28,494 nucleotides of DNA from CAWUIO01 sp963922455 (GTDB lineage: Bacteria > Bacteroidota > Bacteroidia > Cytophagales > Microscillaceae): the NCBI GenBank assembly GCA_963922455.1, contig CAWUIO010000087.1:1-28494 (forward strand), read 5' to 3'. A model generated the notes under the pieces. It saw only the letters and a list, made by a program, of their open reading frames with translations. It was not told where the DNA came from and did not search any database. The first letter of the stretch is position 1. Each line of letters begins with the position of its first letter. Of this stretch, positions 7,981 to 15,282 are shown in pieces. The position numbers were made by a program, and so were the translations under genes.

Positions 7981-8119
7981 GACAGTATGATTTAGTATTG
8001 AATATTTGTTTTTCTGTAGGCTAAATGTATACAATACCCAAGGCCATCCCTATGAGCTTCCTCAGCTCTTAAAATGATCTTTATCAAATAAATAATTGAC
8101 CTATTTAAAGAAGTATTGT

Positions 8120-8248
8120 GGGGCTTGCCTGCGCTAGGCATGAGGAGTCCCTAGGAAGTATCCTAGCGGCGCAGGCCGGGCTTTCGCTACTCGCTGCCTT
8201 TCCCCGCAGGCCTCAACGAGCTCAGACAGGCCGCTCTATCCCTAAGCC
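8120..8248 (+). repeat. Dispersed structured repeat, copy B
   Basis: Read on the plus strand, it starts GGGGCTT (8120-8126). A hairpin follows: CCTGCGC (8128-8134) pairs with GCGCAGG (8169-8175), with extra inner pairing CGCTAGG/CCTAGCG. Then come GGGCTTTCGCTACTCGCTGC, CTTTCCCC, CGAGCTCA and CCCTAAGCC (ends 8248). This copy has no gene directly upstream in its sense direction, unlike the others. Compared with copy A, the stem has a swapped base pair that keeps pairing. Confidence 0.85.
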
Positions 8249-8653
8249 GAAGGAGAAGAAAGAGCTGAGAAGAGAGAGAGGAGAGATTTTGGGAGCTAGG
8301 GCTAGTCTATTGCTGTAAGGCAGGTTCATGGGTATTTCGAGGGGAATTGTTTGGATTGTCAGCTTTTGCGTGATTACATGTTTCATGTACATGAGACGCC
8401 ACATCCCCCATACCTGTATATTTCTCCCTACGGCCTACCTAACAAAATTTTTCTTATTTCTTCCCCTTGCTTCTTGTTTTAGTAAAGCTTCGCAAACAAG
8501 TTAGAGTACCTAGTACCCCTAAACCGATGCCCTCCAGTATGACAGGTAGGAAACTTTAAGCCCACCCATACAAAGCCACCTCCTGCTTCCAAATCTCACC
8601 TAGTATCCCGGCTCATATCTCTTTTCTCACATCTCTACTCTCTCTTCTCAAAT
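8249..8653. other. Non-coding spacer between inverted repeat copies B and C
   Basis: There are about 400 bp with no credible ORF. The ends are purine-rich at left (about 8252-8297, GAGAAGAGAGAGAGGAGAG) and pyrimidine-rich at right (about 8625-8650, CTCTACTCTCTCTTCTC). These are near-perfect reverse complements, so they extend the B/C inverted pair inward. The middle shows no recognised element. Confidence 0.5.
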
Positions 8654-8783
8654 GGCTTAGGGATGGAGCGGCCTGTTTGAGCCCGCCGCTGCATGTGCGT
8701 TGGCCGGCGAGTAGCGAGAGCCCGACCCGCGTGGGCAGGTTTTTCCTTATCGGTTACTTGACTCCATCACGCGGGGAAGCCCC
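8654..8783 (-). repeat. Dispersed structured repeat, copy C
   Basis: Read on the minus strand, it starts GGGGCTT 26 nt after the stop of the MerR-type gene. The hairpin stem is CCCGCGT (8726-8732) with ACGCGGG (8769-8775), a compensated change against copy A. GGGCTCTCGCTACTCG is kept, but the following CTTTCCCC block of A, B and D is replaced. It ends GCTCCATCCCTAAGCC. Confidence 0.85.
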
Positions 8784-8809
8784 TCTCCTGCTTTTGGACA
8801 AGGGGAACG

Positions 8810-9151
8810 CTAGTCCTCAATGTGATCGCGGATCGCTTCTAACACTTTTTTAAGTCGGAGGAGGGAGTCTTTTAAGCGGATGCGCTCTCGGGTATCCCGG
8901 GAATTTTGGCGGATATGTTCTTTGGCACCCTCGAGGGTAAAGCCTTTTACTTTAACTAGCTGGTAAATGAGCTTGAGGTCGGCGATGTCTTTTTGGGTAA
9001 AGCGGCGATCTCCCTTTTTATTTTTTTGGGGCTTGAGCACTTCAAATTCACTTTCCCAAAAACGGATCAAAGAAGGGTTGACATCCAGCATGGCGGCAAC
9101 TTCGGAGATGCTGTGGTACTTCTTTTTAATATCTGAGGGCTTTTCGTCCAT
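8810..9151 (-). CDS. MerR-family transcriptional regulator (short, Bacteroidota type)
   Basis: This 113-residue DNA-binding protein has a MerR helix-turn-helix at about 12-40 (YHSISEVAAMLDVNPSLIRFWE). A wing with GDRRFTQKDI follows, then helices ending in GFTLEGAKEHIRQ and a short coiled coil. There is no effector-binding domain and no metal-binding cysteine, as in the small MerR proteins common in Bacteroidota. It lies 24 bp downstream of pstB on the same strand, so it may be co-transcribed with the phosphate transporter in the slot where phoU often sits. Whether it controls phosphate genes cannot be told from sequence. Repeat copy C follows its stop codon. Confidence 0.9.
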   Translation of the reverse strand: MDEKPSDIKKKYHSISEVAAMLDVNPSLIRFWESEFEVLKPQKNKKGDRRFTQKDIADLKLIYQLVKVKGFTLEGAKEHIRQNSRDTRERIRLKDSLLRLKKVLEAIRDHIED

Positions 9152-9175
9152 AGTAGGGCTGGTCTTTTAGGAAGA

Positions 9176-9928
9176 TTAACCGAATTTCCCACCGATGTAG
9201 TTTTGGGTTTTTTCAGATTTGGGTTCATTAAAGAGGGTTTTGGTCTCGGCATATTCTTCAATCTCACCCAAAAAGAAAAAAGCGGTATAATCGCTTACCC
9301 GGAGGGCTTGCTGCATATTATGGGTCACAATGATTATGGTGTAGCGTTTTCTGAGTTCAAGGATCAAATCTTCAATTTGAGCAGCTGAGATGGGGTCCAA
9401 GGCCGAAGTGGGTTCGTCCATCAAAATGACCTCAGGTTCTACGGCAATGGTCCGGGCAATGCACAAACGCTGTTGCTGTCCCCCCGAAAGGCCTAAGGCT
9501 GATTTTTTGAGGTCTTCTTTTACTTCTTCCCAAAGGGCGGCTTGCTTCAAAGAACGCTCTACCGAGTCCTTTATTTGCTCTTTATTACTCACGCCATTTA
9601 CGCGCAGGCCATAGGCGACGTTTTCAAAAATAGATTTGGGAAAAGGAGTCGGTTTTTGAAAGACCATCCCTACATTTTTGCGTAAGTCATTTATGTCTTT
9701 GGTTTTGCTGTATATGTTTTCGTCATCAATAATAATCTCACCCTCTACCCTACTCCCTGTGATGAGGTCATTCATGCGGTTTAGGGTACGCAGGTAGGTC
9801 GATTTGCCACATCCGGAGGGGCCAATGAGGGCCGTTACGGTTTGAGCTTCTATTTCCAGGTTGATATTGCGTAAGGCCTGAAAATCACCATAGAAAAAAT
9901 TCAAATTCCGGGTCACTATTTTTGCCAT
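9176..9928 (-). CDS. pstB: Phosphate ABC transporter ATP-binding protein PstB
   Basis: This 250-residue ATPase drives high-affinity phosphate import with PstA and PstC. Walker A GPSGCGKST is at 36-44, the Q-loop in VFQKPTPFP at about 89-97, the ABC signature LSGGQQQR at 147-154, Walker B VILMDE at 167-172, and the switch histidine H203 in VTHNMQQA. RMNDLITG and the PTPFPKSIFENVAYG stretch are characteristic of PstB among ABC ATPases. All catalytic residues are present. It follows pstA by 55 bp in the pstSCAB run and is followed by a MerR-type gene rather than phoU. Confidence 0.97.
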   Translation of the reverse strand: MAKIVTRNLNFFYGDFQALRNINLEIEAQTVTALIGPSGCGKSTYLRTLNRMNDLITGSRVEGEIIIDDENIYSKTKDINDLRKNVGMVFQKPTPFPKSIFENVAYGLRVNGVSNKEQIKDSVERSLKQAALWEEVKEDLKKSALGLSGGQQQRLCIARTIAVEPEVILMDEPTSALDPISAAQIEDLILELRKRYTIIIVTHNMQQALRVSDYTAFFFLGEIEEYAETKTLFNEPKSEKTQNYIGGKFG

Positions 9929-9983
9929 GACAGGTATTTTTGGGGTGTTTGAAGGCGATAAAGTATCCTAAATGTTCTATCTA

Positions 9984-10835
9984 TCATTTTTTATTGCCAA
10001 CACTTAATCGCTTACGCAAGTAGTTGGCAAGTAAATTTAAAAACAAGACCAGGGCCATGAGAACCAAAGCCGTTCCATCGGCTAAGGGGCGGGCCTTAGA
10101 AATATCGGTACCACTGGTAGAGATCACATACAAATGGTAAGGCAGGGTCATGACTTCGTCGTAAACCGACTGAGGCAAACGGGGAAGAAAATAAGCAGCC
10201 ACGGTAAAGAGTATAGCGGCCGTTTCGCCAGCTACCCGGCCAATCGATAAAATCAGTCCGGTAATAATGCTGGGTAAGGCGATGGGTAAAACTACCCGCC
10301 AGATGGTTTGCCACTTGCTGGCCCCCATCCCGTAGCTAGCCAGGCGATATTCTTCGGGAATAAATTTAAGGGACTCTTCGGTAGTACGTATGACAATGGG
10401 AAGGACTAAAATGCCCAAGGTTAAGCAACCCGACAAAATACTTACCCCAAAGCCCAGGCCATTCACAAAAAGTGCCATGCCAAACAAGCCAAACACAATG
10501 GAAGGGACACCGGCCAAGTTGTTGGTCATTAAGCGGGTCAATTGCTTAAACCAATTATCTTTGGCGTATTCATGAACGTAAATTCCGGCTAGTATTCCAA
10601 TCGGGAAGGCAAATAGGGAACTACCCAAGATCAAGACCAGGGTTCCCAGGATTGCCGGGAAAATGCCCCCTTCAGTCATTCCATTTCGAGGTATGTCGGT
10701 CAAAAACTGCCAACTGATCATAGGTAGACCGTTTATGACTACATAAAATACCACACCTAAGGAGATGACACTTACCAGTAAAGTCACAAACCCAAAGATG
10801 GCAAACACAATTTTTTGAACTAACTTTTTGTCCAT
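9984..10835 (-). CDS. pstA: Phosphate ABC transporter permease PstA
   Basis: This 283-residue inner-membrane permease has about six helices. The first is at about 10-33, and the core follows a periplasmic loop with DIPRNGMTEGGIFPAILGT. The cytoplasmic coupling region (EEYRLASYGMGASKWQTIWRVVLP) matches the EAA-like loop that contacts the ATPase. AGVPSIVFGLFGM and RVAGETAAILFTVAAY are strong PstA/PstC family motifs. It begins 4 bp after pstC, so translation is probably coupled. Length is typical for PstA. Confidence 0.96.
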   Translation of the reverse strand: MDKKLVQKIVFAIFGFVTLLVSVISLGVVFYVVINGLPMISWQFLTDIPRNGMTEGGIFPAILGTLVLILGSSLFAFPIGILAGIYVHEYAKDNWFKQLTRLMTNNLAGVPSIVFGLFGMALFVNGLGFGVSILSGCLTLGILVLPIVIRTTEESLKFIPEEYRLASYGMGASKWQTIWRVVLPIALPSIITGLILSIGRVAGETAAILFTVAAYFLPRLPQSVYDEVMTLPYHLYVISTSGTDISKARPLADGTALVLMALVLFLNLLANYLRKRLSVGNKK

Positions 10836-10839
10836 GGGC

Positions 10840-12030
10840 CTATTTTAATTTTCCTTTTTCGCTTACCCATTCGGCCACCAAGTTGAGACCAAAGGTGATT
10901 ATGAATAAAATACAAGCTAGCATAAAGAGTGCTTCGTAGTGTATGCCACCCTGGGGCGCCTCTCCTAACTCGGCCGCTACCGTGGCCGTTATAGCCCGTA
11001 CCGGCATTAGAAAGGAGGTGGGAAATTGGGCGGCATTTCCGGTAACCATCAAGACCGCCATCGTTTCTCCGACGGTACGCCCTACTCCCAGTATAGACGC
11101 CGAAACAATCCCAGAAATAGAATAGGGCACAATAACTTTATAGATTGTTTGCCAATGGGTAGCTCCCAAGGCAAAACTAGCTTCTTTTAGCGCTAAGGGG
11201 GTGGAGCGAATGGCATCTTCGCCCAGGGTCACGATGATGGGTAAAGCAATAATACCCAAAAGGATACTCCCCGCCAAGGCTGTCTCCCCAACACTCAATT
11301 GGAAAGTCTGTTGAATCAAAGGCACAATGACTACTAAGCCAAAAAACCCATAAATTACCGAGGGAATACCCGCCAATAACTCAATAAAAGGAATGATCAG
11401 ATTACGAACACGCGGGCTGGCAATCTCAGCCAGATAGATTGCCGCAATAATCCCAGTAGGGATGGCGAAGAGCAAGGCGCCAGCACTCACCCATAAGGTG
11501 CCTAAAATAATGGGCAATACTCCAAAGCTGTGAATCGGCGTAGTGGTGGGAAACCAATCGTCGCCCAATAGGAAATCTCCCAGACTCAAATTACTTAAGC
11601 TTAAAACATGCAACTGATCACTTATATAGCGCTGGGGCATGGCCAAAATGATATGGGGCTCTTGTAGAGCAAATTTTTCTAGAAGTGGTTTTAGGTTTTC
11701 AAACTCTTCGCCTAGGTCTTTTACCTCAAAAGCTTTGTCAATACTTGAAGGGGTAAAACGGTAAATTTCTGCATCCTGGCCCCCTAAATCTTTCCAGTTA
11801 AGTATGTCTTGATTAAAAATGCCTTTAATTTGTTCTTCGTCTAAGCTTTTTACTGGGTTATCGGGGTGTAGGGCAATTACATAGCCTTCCTCTAAGGGAG
11901 GAGAGGCAAATAGACCTAGCCCTTCTTTGAATAGAAAAATTACGATAAGTAAGACGGCCAAAGTCGAGGCAGTACCGCAGAGATAAATAATGGCCTCGAT
12001 GATTTTTTCCTGAATCCGGGATTTAGGCAT
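10840..12030 (-). CDS. pstC: Phosphate ABC transporter permease PstC with PstS-like insert
   Basis: This 396-residue permease is about 80-100 residues longer than common PstC proteins. The C-terminal two thirds (from about 165) hold the permease core: GIPSVIYGFFGLVVIVP, the EAA-like KEASFALGATHWQTIYKVIVP, and RTVGETMAVLMVTGNA. Between the first membrane helix (about 13-38) and the core lies an extracytoplasmic insert at about 47-145. Part of it (ALHPDNPVKSLDEEQIKGIF then NWKDLGGQDAEIYRF) closely follows PstS from the same operon (VIHPSNSVKELSREQIESIY then NWKDLGGEDKAIVPY). This suggests a piece of phosphate-binding-protein fold built into the permease. The arginine/serine phosphate ligands of PstS are not evident in the insert. 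It lies 20 bp after pstS. Confidence 0.93.
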   Translation of the reverse strand: MPKSRIQEKIIEAIIYLCGTASTLAVLLIVIFLFKEGLGLFASPPLEEGYVIALHPDNPVKSLDEEQIKGIFNQDILNWKDLGGQDAEIYRFTPSSIDKAFEVKDLGEEFENLKPLLEKFALQEPHIILAMPQRYISDQLHVLSLSNLSLGDFLLGDDWFPTTTPIHSFGVLPIILGTLWVSAGALLFAIPTGIIAAIYLAEIASPRVRNLIIPFIELLAGIPSVIYGFFGLVVIVPLIQQTFQLSVGETALAGSILLGIIALPIIVTLGEDAIRSTPLALKEASFALGATHWQTIYKVIVPYSISGIVSASILGVGRTVGETMAVLMVTGNAAQFPTSFLMPVRAITATVAAELGEAPQGGIHYEALFMLACILFIITFGLNLVAEWVSEKGKLK

Positions 12031-12050
12031 TGCTTAAAGCATTTGTTATA

Positions 12051-12917
12051 TTATTTGACTGGTACGTAACCAATATCGGCAATTATCTTTTGTCCTTGTT
12101 CCGAAAAAGTAAAATCAAGAAAAGGCTTTACCTGTTGGGCCACTTGCTGTGTATAATAATAATAGAGAGGCCGGGAAATCGGGTAAAGTTTTTTCTTAGC
12201 ATTTTCAAAGCTGGGCATCACAAACGATTTTCCCTCATCAAATGAGACAGGTACGGGTTTTACCATCTCATTTACATAGGCGAGCCCAATGTAACCAATA
12301 GCTCCTTGGGTTTGGCTTACCGATTGTAAGATAGCCCCATTAGAATTTAGCGATAAGATACTGTTATGGTATTCTTTTTTGAGTAGAACCGCTTCTTTGA
12401 AATATTCGTACGTGCCAGAGCTTGTCTCACGGGCATAGGGAACGATCGCTTTATCTTCACCGCCCAAATCCTTCCAGTTCTTGACTTTGCCCGTATAAAT
12501 TGACTCAATCTGTTCTCGGCTAAGTTCTTTTACAGAATTGCTGGGGTGTATGACAACGGCCAAAGCATCGTAGGCAATGATGGCTTCTATTAGTTTCTGA
12601 CTAGCATCGGTGAGTTTTAGCTTTTCCCCTACCTTCATCTCCCGGGATGCCATGGCGATGTCGGTGGTGCCACTAATTAATGAGGCTATACCAACACCAC
12701 TTCCTCCCCCTGTTACGGTTACATTTGCTTGGGCATCTTGCTCCATAAAGATCTCAGCTTCCATTTGGGCAATAGGCAAAACCGAATCACTTCCTTTTAA
12801 CTTTATGGAGTCGGTAGATTTGTGACAGGAAAAGCAAAAAAATGTAATGAAGGTTGTAAGAATGACTGGTCTGGAAATCGACACGCTTGCAAAGTTTAAA
12901 TTAGTTTGTGAGTGCAC
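12051..12917 (-). CDS. pstS: Phosphate-binding lipoprotein PstS
   Basis: This 288-residue periplasmic phosphate receptor feeds the PstCAB importer. A hydrophobic signal runs to a lipobox-like FCFSC, with C31 as the likely lipid anchor. Phosphate-binding motifs are present: KGSDSVLPIA at 41-50, GGGSGVGIASL at 70-80, and ARETSSGTYEYF at about 162-173. No ATG exists in a suitable place: the first codon is GTG at 12915-12917, an in-frame stop lies 8 codons further upstream, and a second GTG comes 11 codons downstream. The start is therefore a GTG, and its exact position is uncertain. It is the first pst gene, 77 bp after an unrelated membrane-protein gene, so its promoter may lie in that gap, although I see no clear Pho box. 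Confidence 0.95.
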   Translation of the reverse strand: MHSQTNLNFASVSISRPVILTTFITFFCFSCHKSTDSIKLKGSDSVLPIAQMEAEIFMEQDAQANVTVTGGGSGVGIASLISGTTDIAMASREMKVGEKLKLTDASQKLIEAIIAYDALAVVIHPSNSVKELSREQIESIYTGKVKNWKDLGGEDKAIVPYARETSSGTYEYFKEAVLLKKEYHNSILSLNSNGAILQSVSQTQGAIGYIGLAYVNEMVKPVPVSFDEGKSFVMPSFENAKKKLYPISRPLYYYYTQQVAQQVKPFLDFTFSEQGQKIIADIGYVPVK

Positions 12918-12994
12918 AATTTGTTGGCGAAAGTTAAAGAATCACTCGATACTATTCAAACATTCCTGCTTCAAAATACAAAATATGTTAGTAA

Positions 12995-14383
12995 TCACCG
13001 AAGCAAAGGCTCTGGGGAACGGCGCATTTTTTTCTTCATGTTTTCTAATTGGTACAAATAGCGGATTATTAACAGCATGGCCATATAAAATGGCATAAAA
13101 GGGATACGATACCGTACCATAGTACCATAATTAAAGCTGGCCATCGTAACCCCAAAGGCCAAAATTAAGGAAAATAGCAGGCAAAATAACAAGACCGGAT
13201 GTTTGACATACATGCCTATTAAATTGCTCAAGCGAACTTTCCATAGGGTCCATAAAGTAAGTAACAGGAAGATTGTGGCTTCCAAGGCAGACAAGAGCAT
13301 CACCGGGTTACGGGCTTGCCAGATATGGGGTTGAAAAAGGCCAATCCAAATTGCTTGCGGGGCCTTACTGACCATGCCTGCCAGGGTGCCATCCATCTCG
13401 CCCAGGGAGTAGCCCGAGCCTCCCTGCTTTTCGGAAACATATCCTAGCCATTCGGAGCTTTGTTGCGTGGTCACCGCAATGTTTTCTAAACGATATTGCT
13501 CATTTTCGGCCGTCACCTGGCTAAAGGTGAAAATTGCCGCTGGAATCGAGAGTAACATCATAAAAGGTAAGGAGATGACTCGTATTACCTGGGATTTTAT
13601 CCGAGATTGGTAATGTAAAAATAACCAGGGAAATATAGCCGGAATCATGGCTCCTAAAATGTATATCTTAATTTCTTTGATGATATAAACGGCCAAGAAG
13701 AATATAATTAAATTTCGGGCCACCCGCTCCCTTTTAATCAGCCCAAAGTAAAACCCATAAAAACCCCAACCCAAGGCCGTAAGGGTCAGGGTATCTTTCA
13801 TATAACCGGAGCCCCAAAAAAACACGGATGGAATAAAAAATGTAGCCCAAGCCAACTGGTGAGCCAAACGGGGAAACATATCCAACAAAGCTTTATACAT
13901 GGCCCACAAACCCGTCAAGCTTAACACGGCAAAAAATAAAGCAATAACAATGTAGCTATTAAAAGTAAATAGACTAAATATAGCCCCTACCCTAACCACA
14001 TTAAAACTAGACAAATCCCCTGCATTCAAAAAGTAAATATACCGGGTATATTCGTACAAATCGGGGCTGTATGCCTCTCCATTAGCGAAAATTATGCGAA
14101 TAGCTTTGAAGGGAGCAACCCAGAAGGTATGCCATATCACCGTACTGTTCCAATAAAAGTTAAAGGTATCTCCCCCGTGGTAGTAATATTCATAGATCAA
14201 ACCAATGAAAATGGCCCCCAGCATTCGTACCAACAAAGCGGGCATAAAATAATATCGAAGTATTTTTGATTTGAGTTTGTAGCGGTAAATAAGGGCTACC
14301 AGGATGATGATAAAAAAATAGATACCCCCTAATAAAAAATCAAAAATATTGAGTACGTCGGGTGAGTATTTTATGGAAAACAT
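12995..14383 (-). CDS. Polytopic inner-membrane protein, possibly GT-C-like
   Basis: This 462-residue protein has about ten to twelve hydrophobic helices spread over its whole length. A first-loop motif YYYHGGDTFNFYWNS at about 66-80 places an aspartate (D72) just after an early helix, and PSVFFWGSGYMKDTLTL occurs near the middle. An acidic residue after an early helix is also seen in GT-C glycosyltransferases that use lipid-linked sugars, so a role in envelope glycan or lipid modification is possible. No definite family can be named. It stands alone between the divergent truA promoter and pstS. The basic C-terminus (MKKKMRRSPEPLLR) is probably cytoplasmic. Confidence 0.8.
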   Translation of the reverse strand: MFSIKYSPDVLNIFDFLLGGIYFFIIILVALIYRYKLKSKILRYYFMPALLVRMLGAIFIGLIYEYYYHGGDTFNFYWNSTVIWHTFWVAPFKAIRIIFANGEAYSPDLYEYTRYIYFLNAGDLSSFNVVRVGAIFSLFTFNSYIVIALFFAVLSLTGLWAMYKALLDMFPRLAHQLAWATFFIPSVFFWGSGYMKDTLTLTALGWGFYGFYFGLIKRERVARNLIIFFLAVYIIKEIKIYILGAMIPAIFPWLFLHYQSRIKSQVIRVISLPFMMLLSIPAAIFTFSQVTAENEQYRLENIAVTTQQSSEWLGYVSEKQGGSGYSLGEMDGTLAGMVSKAPQAIWIGLFQPHIWQARNPVMLLSALEATIFLLLTLWTLWKVRLSNLIGMYVKHPVLLFCLLFSLILAFGVTMASFNYGTMVRYRIPFMPFYMAMLLIIRYLYQLENMKKKMRRSPEPLLR

Positions 14384-14438
14384 AAGGGCTGCTCTTCTTG
14401 AGAATAAGGGAATGGTAGTGTTTCCCGCTTAAACTTAG

Positions 14439-14446
14439 TAATTTTG
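14439..14446 (+). promoter_or_regulatory. -7 element of the truA promoter
   Basis: TAATTTTG matches TAnnTTTG exactly, 46 nt before the truA start codon. The upstream element is weak (TTT near 14421 in place of TTG). Confidence 0.45.
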
Positions 14447-14492
14447 TTTTCAATTACCCTAATTATAACCCTAAACCGAGCCTTATTCTTTC

Positions 14493-15242
14493 TTGCGTTA
14501 TTTTTTAGACATCAGTTATCTAGGAACTCATTACCACGGCTGGCAAATTCAAGAAAATGCCCACACCCTCCAAGCCGAAATTGAGAGTAAGCTGGCTATA
14601 ATTTTGCAAAAGCCTACTCCCTTAACTGCCAGTGGAAGAACCGACTCCGGCGTACACGCTTTTCAGCAAATGGCCCATATTGATAGTGAAAAAAGCCTCA
14701 CCTATCGAGAACTTGCCTTTAAACTCAACGCCATGCTCCCAAGTGATATTGCGATTAGGCACCTATACCAGGTTGATGATCAGGCCCACGCTCGCTTTGA
14801 TGCTACCCAAAGAAGTTATCAATATCATATTTTCCATAGCAAAAATCCTTTTCGGGAAAATCAAGTATGGTTTAATCACCGCCGGTATGACCTGGACCGC
14901 ATGAATGAAGCCGCCGCCCAGCTCCTTAACTTCGAGGATTTTCAATGTTTCAGTAAGGTAAAAACCGATGTAAATCATTTTCTTTGCCGCATAGATTTTG
15001 CCAAATGGGAAACACAGGCCGAAGGTTTGGTGTTTCACATAAAGGCCAATCGTTTTTTAAGAGGAATGGTAAGGGCCATCGTAGGTACCTTATTAAAGGT
15101 CGGGAGCTTACAGCTAACTTTACCAGACTTTGTGGGAATTATTGAATCAAAAGATCGCCGGCTTGCCGGTGAATCTGTCCCTCCCCAAGGTCTTTACCTC
15201 AGTGAGGTATCATATCCCTACCCATTGATCCAGGCCGACTAG
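14493..15242 (+). CDS. truA: tRNA pseudouridine(38-40) synthase TruA
   Basis: This 249-residue enzyme converts U38, U39 and U40 in the tRNA anticodon arm to pseudouridine. The family opening RYFLDISYLGTHYHGWQIQ is complete. The catalytic aspartate D51 sits in ASGRTDSGVHA, and the C-terminal half has FLRGMVRAIVGTLLKVG. The start codon is TTG (14493-14495): the frame meets a stop at 14472-14474 and contains no upstream ATG, and starting later would remove the conserved opening. An UUG start suggests modest translation. The gene is divergent from the membrane-protein gene and is followed after 40 bp by an ABC exporter on the same strand. Confidence 0.95.
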   Translation: MRYFLDISYLGTHYHGWQIQENAHTLQAEIESKLAIILQKPTPLTASGRTDSGVHAFQQMAHIDSEKSLTYRELAFKLNAMLPSDIAIRHLYQVDDQAHARFDATQRSYQYHIFHSKNPFRENQVWFNHRRYDLDRMNEAAAQLLNFEDFQCFSKVKTDVNHFLCRIDFAKWETQAEGLVFHIKANRFLRGMVRAIVGTLLKVGSLQLTLPDFVGIIESKDRRLAGESVPPQGLYLSEVSYPYPLIQAD

Positions 15243-15282
15243 TGGATTAATCATTACCAGCCTTTATTTCAAAATATACCTT

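Noticed and set aside
8118..8318. 66-residue plus-strand ORF over repeat copy B
   Set aside because: It follows the repeat sequence (similar peptides appear in copy D), has no domain, and is best explained by the element itself.
8654..8783. Repeat copies read as CRISPR or as ordinary terminators
   Set aside because: Copies are kilobases apart, about 130 bp long and differ in loops, so they are not CRISPR; they lack a T-run directly after the stem, so standard rho-independent termination is not shown.
11598..11895. PstC insert as a fused complete phosphate-binding protein
   Set aside because: Only about 100 residues are present and the phosphate-ligand motifs (GSD, GGGSG, RETSSGT) of PstS are absent, so it is at most a partial domain.
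12918..12994. Pho box upstream of pstS
   Set aside because: The 77-bp gap shows no pair of direct repeats of the PhoB type; only short AT-rich words.
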